From NCBI GenBank assembly GCA_964030785.1, contig OZ034968.1, positions 75,713,927-75,777,926 of the forward strand: 64,000 nucleotides of DNA. The letters are read 5' to 3'. The DNA comes from Siderastrea siderea. Taxonomy: Eukaryota > Cnidaria > Anthozoa > Scleractinia > Rhizangiidae. The notes below the pieces were generated by a model. It had not been told where the DNA came from. It was given only the letters and a program-made list of their open reading frames with translations, and searched no databases. This document shows positions 19,407-25,867 of the stretch, in pieces (positions within the stretch are counted from its first letter, which is position 1; each line of letters starts with the position of its first letter). The position numbers and the translations under genes are program-made.

Positions 19407-20819
19407 ATGCCTGACGTGAGTACACAAACCGCCCCGGCTCACGAGCGTTCCGAAGGGACCGTCAACCCTGCCTTACGGATTTTCAAGGTGCCACCGACCG
19501 ACATTAGCATCAATGCCTATCGCATGGTCACCATCCAACCCACCACCACGGGTATCAATCCTATGGAATTCATCATTCCAGGGTTGGACGATTTTGTGGA
19601 TTTGGGACGCAGTTACTTTACCATGGAATTGAGTTTGAAAAAGGAGGATGCCGGGAACTTGGTGGCCAATCAGAAATTGTGGCCCGTCAATAATTTGGCC
19701 CATTCCATCATCAAACAAATTGACTTGCAGTTGAATGGCACGTTGATCAGTCCACAATCCGACACGTATCATTACAAAGCTTACCTGGAAACCTTGCTGA
19801 ATTATGACCGAGAAGATGGCAAGACCGTGTTAGGACCCCAAGGATGGTTCAATCAAGTGGATTCCCCACCCGAATGGACCAACAACAATACCAACACCGC
19901 AGCGAATGCTGGTCTCGGACATGTAGACTACCAGAATCTCCCTGCCAATCACAAAGGGGCCTTGCGCGCCATGGTCGCTGAAGTGGCCAAGTATGCTGCA
20001 GGTGTCACCCACAGTCTGGTGTTTACCCCGCACTTGGAAGTCTTTCATACCGGCAAATTGTTGGTGCCAGGCATCGAAATCAAGATGAAATTTCATTTCA
20101 ATGGCCCCAGCCTGTTTTTGAATGGAGTGGCTCTAGCTGGCCGATTGATGGAAGGGGATGTGAAACTACGGTTTCATCTCTGTCAACTGCGTTTGAATGA
20201 CGCCATCTACCAGAGTATCTCTAGCAAAAGACACAATGAAGGCCAAGTGGCAGCTTACCCGACCGTCCGCAGTGAAATCCGGACCTTCAGCATGCAAAAC
20301 AACCTGGTCCGCTTTGATATCCCGAACCTGTTTCAAAACAGAATACCTGACCGATTGATTGTGGGGTTACTGGACAGCCGCGCCTTCAATGGAGATGTGA
20401 CCCGAGATCCGTTCTGTTTCCAGAAATTTGGTCTGACGTCCATTAAACAGATTGTCAGAGGAGAAGAGTACCCTTATGAAACCCTCCAGTTAGTGCACAA
20501 CAATGGCACCCGAGATAATCTAGGCTACTTCCGTTTTCTGCAAGCCAGTGGTGCCTGGTGTAAAAAGAAAGGCAATATGGTGGAACTAGAAGATTGGGGC
20601 CAAGCTAAAAATTGTACCTTGTACATGTTTGACAATGTGGCCAATGGATGTGCTGACAGTCAAAACCTCAACCCCAAGCAAACGGGAGATTTACAACTGG
20701 TGTTGGAATTTGGAGCTGCCCCCGGTGTCAATATAACCGTACTCGTGTATGGAGAATTTGAGAATTTGCTGGAGATTGACAGGAACGGAGCCGTGTTGTA
20801 TAACATTTACCAGCACTGA
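19407..20819 (+). CDS. MCP: Major capsid protein (double jelly-roll type)
   Basis: A 470-residue protein. The segments RSYFTMELSLKK, NNLAHSIIKQIDLQLNGTLISPQSDTYHYKAYLETLLNY and LLVPGIEIKMKFHFN are those of the conserved animal Polinton protein often annotated 'F54H12.2-like', which structural comparisons identified as a double-jelly-roll major capsid protein of the adenovirus/PRD1 lineage. It would form the pseudo-hexagonal capsomers. The frame is complete with no breaks. It sits between core-like genes and the protease, a usual Polinton arrangement. It lacks a QRGG site, so it is probably not itself processed by the local protease. Confidence 0.9.
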   Translation: MPDVSTQTAPAHERSEGTVNPALRIFKVPPTDISINAYRMVTIQPTTTGINPMEFIIPGLDDFVDLGRSYFTMELSLKKEDAGNLVANQKLWPVNNLAHSIIKQIDLQLNGTLISPQSDTYHYKAYLETLLNYDREDGKTVLGPQGWFNQVDSPPEWTNNNTNTAANAGLGHVDYQNLPANHKGALRAMVAEVAKYAAGVTHSLVFTPHLEVFHTGKLLVPGIEIKMKFHFNGPSLFLNGVALAGRLMEGDVKLRFHLCQLRLNDAIYQSISSKRHNEGQVAAYPTVRSEIRTFSMQNNLVRFDIPNLFQNRIPDRLIVGLLDSRAFNGDVTRDPFCFQKFGLTSIKQIVRGEEYPYETLQLVHNNGTRDNLGYFRFLQASGAWCKKKGNMVELEDWGQAKNCTLYMFDNVANGCADSQNLNPKQTGDLQLVLEFGAAPGVNITVLVYGEFENLLEIDRNGAVLYNIYQH

Positions 20820-20823
20820 AGAA

Positions 20824-21363
20824 ATGGAACATGTGGCCTTGAATAATGTGCAGTTGGATTATTTAGCCCGAGACGACCCCCAATTGAACCCTGTCTTTTA
20901 CGGAACCGTGGCCTGTGATCGTTTACCCAAGACTCCTGTCAAGACTACCCCGCAAGGGTACATTGTGAATACCGACCCACACGATCAACCGGGACAACAT
21001 TGGTTAGCGGTGTGGACGGATGGAAAGGTGTGTGAAGTCCTGGACAGTTATGCTTTGCCATTGGATACGTACGTGCAAGCGACCCCGTTACGAGATTGGA
21101 TCGTCCAACATTGGAAGTATGTAGTGACCAATGGCAAGTCCCTCCAAGCCATTACAAGCAAGAGTTGTGGTGATTACGCCTTGTTGTACTTGAAAGCCAA
21201 AGCCCGTGGACGGACCTTGCAAGCGTTTTTAAATGAGTTTTCGGATCATGATTATGTTAGTAATGACCATCAAGCCGGTCAACGCCTTCAACAATTGATT
21301 GTAGGCCAAGAAGCCAGATGGTATCAACTTTGTTGTCAGCCGTATCATCAATGTAATGCTTAA
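20824..21363 (+). CDS. Adenain-like cysteine maturation protease
   Basis: A 179-residue protein of the adenain/Ulp1-like fold. Candidate catalytic residues are H59 (GQHWLAVW), D74 (VLDSY), Q108 (oxyanion hole) and C115 (SKSCGDYALLYL); the Q-to-C distance of seven equals that of adenovirus protease. A role in cutting precursor proteins during particle maturation is inferred from the family. I chose the ATG at 20824, four bases after the capsid stop, since the open frame upstream only shadows the capsid gene. Several small proteins here carry GG sites that it might cut. Confidence 0.92.
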   Translation: MEHVALNNVQLDYLARDDPQLNPVFYGTVACDRLPKTPVKTTPQGYIVNTDPHDQPGQHWLAVWTDGKVCEVLDSYALPLDTYVQATPLRDWIVQHWKYVVTNGKSLQAITSKSCGDYALLYLKAKARGRTLQAFLNEFSDHDYVSNDHQAGQRLQQLIVGQEARWYQLCCQPYHQCNA

Positions 21364-21391
21364 ATAAAATTTGTTGGAAAAAAGTGATGTC

Positions 21392-21479
21392 GGAGTCGTA
21401 GCTCAGTGGGTAGAGCCTTTGGATCCCCCTTCGGATACATGAGGAGGGTCGTACGTGGGTTCGAGTCCCACCGATTCCA
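21392..21479 (+). tRNA. tRNA-like Pol III unit with aberrant anticodon region
   Basis: A 7-bp acceptor stem (21392-21398 with 21472-21478, including one G-T), TA at positions 8-9, a 4-bp D stem (21401-21404 with 21413-21416), a perfect 5-bp T stem (21455-21459 with 21467-21471) with loop TTCGAGT, and discriminator A at 21479. A box TAGCTCAGTGGG and B box GGTTCGAGTCC are intact, and a run of nine T at 21497-21505 could end Pol III transcription. The central 38 bases are longer than a normal anticodon arm plus variable loop; GATCC/GGGTC (21422-21426/21446-21450) can pair around a 19-base loop. It may contain an intron or be a tRNA mimic, and no anticodon can be assigned with confidence. Confidence 0.7.
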
Positions 21480-21523
21480 ATAAAAAGGTGCCTTTTTTTT
21501 TCTAAGGGTAGTTCGTCGTCATC

Positions 21524-22177
21524 ATGCAAACGGGGAAACCGTTTCGTTTTCATACGCCTTCCTCTATCTTGGTAGTGGGTCCTTCGGGATGTGGGAAAAC
21601 TGCGTTTACGGAAAAACTCTTGGTAGACAACCCCGAGTTGTTTGAAAGTCCACCGACCCAACTGCATTATTGTTATGGGGCCTGGCAAGATCGATTTCAA
21701 GGCATGCAAGATCAAGGGGTGGTGTTTCACGAAGGGATTCCCGATCATGAGGCCTTAGTGCAATGGTTTCCTGAAGGACAGGGGGTCCTGGTCTTGGATG
21801 ATTTAATGGACGAAGGGAGTCACGATAAACGCGTGTTGGATTTATTCACCAAACATTCGCATCATCAAGGGGTGACGGTGCTCTACTTGTGCCAAGACAT
21901 GTTTCCCGTGGGTCGCTATGCGAAAAGTATATCCCGCAATGCCCATTACATCGTGGCGTTCAAGAACCCCCGAGATCAATTAGGGGTACGCAATGTCATG
22001 CTTCAATCGTTTCCGACCACTTGGAAAGACACGTTGGAGACGTTTCATCAAGCCACCACACGACCGTATGGGTATTTGGTCTTGGATTTACATCCCGCCT
22101 CGTCCGATCAACAACGTGTATTGAGTCACCTGTTAAAAGACGAAGGATGGACTCGCACCTATCAAAAACGACTATAA
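21524..22177 (+). CDS. FtsK/HerA-type genome-packaging ATPase (A32-like)
   Basis: A 217-residue protein. Walker A is GPSGCGKT at residues 19-26 and Walker B is GVLVLDDLM at 87-95, followed by a helix-rich segment (HSHHQGVTVLYLCQDMF) with the glutamine of the sensor strand. This matches the small packaging ATPases of Polintons, virophages and the poxvirus A32 group, which pump DNA into capsids. The frame is intact. TATAAAG overlaps its stop codon and probably serves the next gene. Confidence 0.92.
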   Translation: MQTGKPFRFHTPSSILVVGPSGCGKTAFTEKLLVDNPELFESPPTQLHYCYGAWQDRFQGMQDQGVVFHEGIPDHEALVQWFPEGQGVLVLDDLMDEGSHDKRVLDLFTKHSHHQGVTVLYLCQDMFPVGRYAKSISRNAHYIVAFKNPRDQLGVRNVMLQSFPTTWKDTLETFHQATTRPYGYLVLDLHPASSDQQRVLSHLLKDEGWTRTYQKRL

Positions 22178-22179
22178 AG
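22173..22179 (+). promoter_or_regulatory. TATA box overlapping the ATPase stop
   Basis: TATAAAG lies 40 bases upstream of the ATG at 22219, the same spacing as at 11918, 14098 and 27637. Confidence 0.5.
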
Positions 22180-22218
22180 GCACGACACCCCATTTGAACA
22201 GGAAAAAAAAGAGCGACC

Positions 22219-23142
22219 ATGGCCGATGATGACCGTCAACCTCCGCAATCGTACGATACCGTGTCCCCGGCGGGGGTGGGGGCGGCCAGCGGCAATCAAA
22301 TGTCCCCAAGGGCCTGGCAAGATTTATTTTGGTCGGGAGACCAAGGCCTTCTCGACGCCGCCGAGGAGGAAATGGAAGCCGAGCCCCTCTATCGGTTTAT
22401 GCAATCCATCCCCCCTGTCGGTGTAGATGGTGTGCCCCCTGTGCAGGCTTCTTCCCCAGCAGGGGTAGGAAGTCCAGGAAATCAACCATCTTCTGGTGCT
22501 CTAACCCCTGCGACTCCTCCTAGCGTACCCTTGGCAGCGGGTACTCGAACACCAACGGGTGCTCGAACAGCAGCGGGTGCTGGGGGTAATGGGCGTGGTG
22601 GTGGACGTGGTGGACGTGGTGGTGGACGTGGTGGTGCTGGACGTGGACGTGGTGGTGGTGGTGGTGCTGGTGGTGCTGGTGGTGGACGTGGTGCTGGTGG
22701 TGGTGGTGCTGGTGGAGGTGGTGGACGTGGTGCTGGTGGTGGAGGTGCTGGTGGTGCTGGTGGTGCTGGTGGAGGTGGTGGTGGTGGCGGTGGAGGTGGT
22801 GGTGGTGGAGGTGGTGGTGGTGGTGGTGGTGGGGGTCGTCGTGGACGACGACCGAGACGAATACGAGGACGACGACGAAATACCCCCACTTCCCCTTTGA
22901 CACCGGCCTCCAATCCAGCTACCCCTCGAGGATCTTGGACGTCTGGGAGTTCTGGCCGACAGCCTCGTACCTTGCGTCAAGCGGATTTACAACGACGTTT
23001 ACGCATGCTGTTACAAGATCAAGAACAGTTGGCCCAAGGACGTGAAATTGCTAATGTCACCATGACCAATAGCATTGTCACCAGTTATAAACAGGGAGGA
23101 GCACCGAGCGTACAAACCTCGTCGTCCCGTGTTTCGCCGTAA
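22219..23142 (+). CDS. Gly/Arg-rich low-complexity protein
   Basis: A 307-residue protein in three parts. Residues 1-115 are acidic and Pro-rich. About 116-206 is an almost pure Gly/Ala/Arg tract coded by GGT-type triplets, with RGG-like repeats and a final run of Gly, then Arg-rich residues 207-220. The C-terminal part (about 248-275, QADLQRRLRMLLQDQEQLAQ) is a predicted coiled coil. RGG/Gly tracts bind nucleic acid or drive condensate formation. The triplet array must be prone to length change. Function is not recognised; the place between ATPase and membrane-protein genes suggests a structural role. The stop at 23142 is two bases before the next ATG. Confidence 0.7.
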   Translation: MADDDRQPPQSYDTVSPAGVGAASGNQMSPRAWQDLFWSGDQGLLDAAEEEMEAEPLYRFMQSIPPVGVDGVPPVQASSPAGVGSPGNQPSSGALTPATPPSVPLAAGTRTPTGARTAAGAGGNGRGGGRGGRGGGRGGAGRGRGGGGGAGGAGGGRGAGGGGAGGGGGRGAGGGGAGGAGGAGGGGGGGGGGGGGGGGGGGGGGGRRGRRPRRIRGRRRNTPTSPLTPASNPATPRGSWTSGSSGRQPRTLRQADLQRRLRMLLQDQEQLAQGREIANVTMTNSIVTSYKQGGAPSVQTSSSRVSP

Positions 23143-23144
23143 AG

Positions 23145-23807
23145 ATGAAAACCGTCGTGTCGTTATTGAATGGATCGAAACAACATGGTCTTCCCTTCCC
23201 CCCGGAATTATTACAACGCATGGATTCCTTGTATGCCTTTTATCATCAACAATGGTGGTGTTATCGAAAAATGTTGAATCATTACAGGTGTATCAATGCC
23301 TTGTTCAATGGCATGGCCTTACTCCTGATGGCTGCCGGTATGATTGCGGGTCCCCTTTTGGAAAACAGTACATTGGTAGCCTGTTTGGCGGCGGTGAGCA
23401 CCGTGGTCAAAGGATGGAATGATTTTAAACAATACCGATTTAAAGTGACCATGAGTCGATTTGCGTTTACCACCTATGCCAAAGCCTTGACCGAATTGAA
23501 AACCCATGTGCGGGGTATTCCCTTGGAGGATCTGGAACGATTTTTAATCAAGATGCAAACCTTGGATGATACCATTGTGGATTTCACCCCTCCATTACCC
23601 AAACGATGTGTCCAAGATTACCATGGTCATTTTGTGTACCAACCCTTGGAAGCCCTATGCTATGTAGATGGATGTCCTCGTCCCTTGAGACCTAAAGAGT
23701 ATTGGATCCATAAAAAGCCGCTCCCTCCTAGTCCCACACTCTTAGAACCATGGCCGTCCAACGACGACGACGACGCAGAAAAAGGAAACAACGAGGAGGG
23801 GCTTTAA
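23145..23807 (+). CDS. Two-helix membrane protein, SLATT-like
   Basis: A 220-residue protein. After an amphipathic N-terminal region there are two hydrophobic helices (about 49-70 and 74-90) joined by a very short turn, then a long helical region (about 93-140, FKQYRFKVTMSRFAFTTYAKALTELKTHVRGI), a Cys/Pro-rich part and an acidic end. This plan (helix, 2TM hairpin, conserved cytosolic helices) matches SLATT domains, the 'SMODS and SLOG-associating 2TM effector' family. In bacteria such proteins are thought to act as membrane effectors alongside nucleotide-sensing partners. The same element encodes a SLOG protein (13187-13882). Homology is judged by eye only. The last 58 bases overlap the next gene. 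Confidence 0.6.
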   Translation: MKTVVSLLNGSKQHGLPFPPELLQRMDSLYAFYHQQWWCYRKMLNHYRCINALFNGMALLLMAAGMIAGPLLENSTLVACLAAVSTVVKGWNDFKQYRFKVTMSRFAFTTYAKALTELKTHVRGIPLEDLERFLIKMQTLDDTIVDFTPPLPKRCVQDYHGHFVYQPLEALCYVDGCPRPLRPKEYWIHKKPLPPSPTLLEPWPSNDDDDAEKGNNEEGL

Positions 23808-24079
23808 TGCGCCGCAAACCCCGTTTGGTGGATAAAATTGCCCATGGCATGAGTATGTTTCTATCAGGTCCCGCCCCTGGGTTTGGACTGGCTTTAGGCA
23901 AATTAGGGGGTCAAGCCTTGAAAGGCATTACCGATAATGTACAACATGTCCGACGACAACGAGGTGGGGGTTGGTGGCAAGATTTCAAACGCAATACCCG
24001 TCAAGGTTATAAAGAGACGCAAGACCTCATCAAACAAGACAAAGCCCTTCAACGTCTATTGACGGGTCGACCATGGTGA
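23750..24079 (+). CDS. Small basic precursor with two QRGG sites (pVI-like layout)
   Basis: A 109-residue protein. Polybasic residues 5-13 lead to QRGG at 14-17. A hydrophobic and amphipathic middle (about 31-60) follows, then VRRQRGGGWW with a second QRGG at 70-73 and a charged helix. Two sites bracketing an amphipathic segment recall adenovirus pVI, whose processed part disrupts membranes; sequence homology is not shown. The start lies within the previous gene, in another frame, and the stop overlaps the next ATG (ATGGTGA). Confidence 0.7.
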   Translation: MAVQRRRRRRKRKQRGGALMRRKPRLVDKIAHGMSMFLSGPAPGFGLALGKLGGQALKGITDNVQHVRRQRGGGWWQDFKRNTRQGYKETQDLIKQDKALQRLLTGRPW

Positions 24080-24240
24080 GGAGGAGGAGAAGACGACGCC
24101 GTCGTCAACGAGGAGGTTTTTTAAATCTATTGGTGCCCGCTATGGTAGGATTGGGGAAAGCCGCGGCCTTGGAAACGGATAAACGTATAAAACGCACGAT
24201 TCAAAAAGCCAATCAACGGTATCGTCGTCGTCACCGATAA
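24073..24240 (+). CDS. Tiny Arg-rich peptide with QRGG site
   Basis: A 55-residue protein. Nine consecutive Arg (3-11), QRGG at 12-15, a hydrophobic Leu/Val/Gly/Ala stretch (16-33) and a basic end. The plan equals that of 18583-18771 and is close to adenovirus pX/mu. The ATG at 24073 overlaps the preceding stop by seven bases in a different frame, suggesting coupled or leaky translation. It ends three bases before the next ATG. Confidence 0.7.
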   Translation: MVRRRRRRRRRQRGGFLNLLVPAMVGLGKAAALETDKRIKRTIQKANQRYRRRHR

Positions 24241-24243
24241 AGG

Positions 24244-24561
24244 ATGCAACGTCTTCGACGTCAATTCCCGTTTTTACGGTCCATGTTACAAGAAGCCAAT
24301 GGTTCCAAACGTCAAGAGTTGTTACAACATGCCAATGCCGATCAAATCAATGCTGTGAGTGAACTGGTGTTGAACTTTTTAAAAAACAAGATTCCCGTCA
24401 CCCCACCCATGCTGGCTAAACTTCAACCCTATAAAAAGGTACTACGTGATTTGGGGCGTCGTCGACATTCCGTCAAAAAACGTCGTCAGTGGTTAATCCA
24501 ACAAAAAGGACGTGGGTTGTTTCAAGGACTTCACGAGGTGTTATGTCAATGTGTTCGTTAA
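24244..24561 (+). CDS. Conserved small Polinton protein of unknown function
   Basis: A 105-residue protein of a type frequent in animal Polintons: LRSMLQEANGSKRQELLQHANADQINAVSELVLNFL, then a basic helix (RRRHSVKKRRQWL) and a C-terminal KGRGLF, which may be a variant of the GG processing site seen in its neighbours. It is all-helical in character with no catalytic motif. It starts three bases after the previous stop. Confidence 0.7.
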   Translation: MQRLRRQFPFLRSMLQEANGSKRQELLQHANADQINAVSELVLNFLKNKIPVTPPMLAKLQPYKKVLRDLGRRRHSVKKRRQWLIQQKGRGLFQGLHEVLCQCVR

Positions 24562-24651
24562 CGTGTTAAGACATGGAAAGACTCTTATTGGAAGCATAAA
24601 TATCACCTGTTGTGACAGCTGTCGTGCATTGGAAGACCTTTGCCCCCGACC

Positions 24652-25290
24652 ATGGACGAGGTCTACATGATTCCCCACAAGGACTTGGAACAACTCATTC
24701 AATATTACAAAGGAGAACTCACCGAAAATGCCTTGTTGAACAAAGCCGCAACGCTCGCCGCCAAAAAACATGTGTTGTTAGCCAATCCCCAATTACCTCC
24801 CGCCTTGGTCAATGCTCAAACCAAACCGTTGAGTCAAGAATTAATCAAGTTAACCAAACGCATTCGTCAATTTCCTGGCGGGGTGGGGGTTGGTGCCCCG
24901 GGTGCCCCGGGTGGTCCGCCAGGTGAAGAAGGCGAGGAAGAGGCCGGGGATTTGGTGACGGGGCCCGTGGAACAATGGTTGAAGCGCATGATAAAAGGCA
25001 GCCCGTCGACTCCCAAACCTCCCATTACCCCTGCAACCAAGAAAGGCAAAGGAGCAGCCACTACCAGTAAGATTGTCAAGAAAGGGAGCCCATCCACCAG
25101 TCGAGGGGATAGCCGGACGCGTTTAGAAGCCATTCGAGAACAACGCAAGACCTTGGAAAAAAAGTTAGCCGAGAGTCGCAAAGGCAAAGCACCTGCCCGA
25201 GAAGTGGAACGATTGAAACCTTTACCCGGTTGGGAAGATTGGGCTCGTGGCAAAAAGTTACGACGTCGATTGGATTACGACAGTGACTAA
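24652..25290 (+). CDS. Conserved Polinton protein with collagen-like spacer
   Basis: A 212-residue protein. The N-terminal part (MDEVYMIPHKDLEQLIQYYKGE...ENALLNKAATLAAKKH...LTKRIRQ) belongs to a helical family common in Polintons with no assigned function. A Gly/Pro spacer (about 75-92, GAPGAPGGPPG) and a Ser/Thr/Pro/Lys-rich linker follow, then a charged C-terminal helix (about 142-185). I chose the ATG at 24652 over an upstream TTG. It precedes the phospholipase gene by three bases. Confidence 0.65.
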   Translation: MDEVYMIPHKDLEQLIQYYKGELTENALLNKAATLAAKKHVLLANPQLPPALVNAQTKPLSQELIKLTKRIRQFPGGVGVGAPGAPGGPPGEEGEEEAGDLVTGPVEQWLKRMIKGSPSTPKPPITPATKKGKGAATTSKIVKKGSPSTSRGDSRTRLEAIREQRKTLEKKLAESRKGKAPAREVERLKPLPGWEDWARGKKLRRRLDYDSD

Positions 25291-25293
25291 AAC

Positions 25294-25644
25294 ATGCCCA
25301 CCAAGAGAAAAAGGGGACGGAAACGCCCCCAACGAGGAGGAGCCTTGGATGTCCAAAAATGGATTGCGAAAACGGGCAAAGAATTTCATTGGCCCGGTTA
25401 TCAGTACATGGGCCCTGGCACCCATTTGGCTAAACGTCTGAAACGGGGGGATCCCGGGATCAATCGCTTGGACCAGATTGCTAAGCAACACGACATTGAT
25501 TACAGCCGTGCTAAGAATTTGCAAGATAAATGGAAAGCCGATACCAAGATGATCCAAGCCATTGATCGCTTACCCGGCAAGAAAAACAAGACGGAACGGG
25601 TGGTCAAGAAAATCATGCAAGCCAAGAAACGTTTGAAATTGTAA
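25294..25644 (+). CDS. Parvovirus-VP1-like phospholipase A2 protein with QRGG site
   Basis: A 116-residue protein. Polybasic residues 4-11 and QRGG at 13-16 come before a compact domain. YMGPGT (38-43) matches the calcium-binding loop, and LDQIAKQHDIDYSRA (59-73), with H66 and D67, matches the catalytic helix of the secreted and parvoviral PLA2 fold. In parvoviruses this activity lets particles leave the endosome, and the same role during cell entry is inferred here. The processing motif suggests that the domain is freed from a basic tail during maturation. It is the last rightward gene before the convergent block. Confidence 0.85.
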   Translation: MPTKRKRGRKRPQRGGALDVQKWIAKTGKEFHWPGYQYMGPGTHLAKRLKRGDPGINRLDQIAKQHDIDYSRAKNLQDKWKADTKMIQAIDRLPGKKNKTERVVKKIMQAKKRLKL

Positions 25645-25867
25645 TCATTTAATAACATAATCATCACATGTTGAGTAAAAGCAAATGAAAATGTCACATT
25701 GTTATTCTACAGTTCGGTAGTCTCAAGCAGGATTGGCGAGACAAAACCCATTGTGATGCCAGATAAAATAAAAACAATGTCCCTTGTGTCATTTTAATTG
25801 ATGAGTTGTCAAGTTCATTTGTTCTCTCACAAATACTGACACGGATGTTCTGCCAGAGACGAGGGGG
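25645..25867. other. Convergent 3' region
   Basis: AT-rich DNA between the converging phospholipase and regulator genes. It holds AATAAA-like stretches (for example AAATAAAA near 25764) fit for polyadenylation. No gene is seen. Confidence 0.5.

Noticed and set aside
22482..22980. Long Pro-, Ser/Thr- and His-rich frames opposite the Gly tract
   Set aside because: They are reading-frame shadows of the GGT triplet repeat on the other strand and carry no independent signal.
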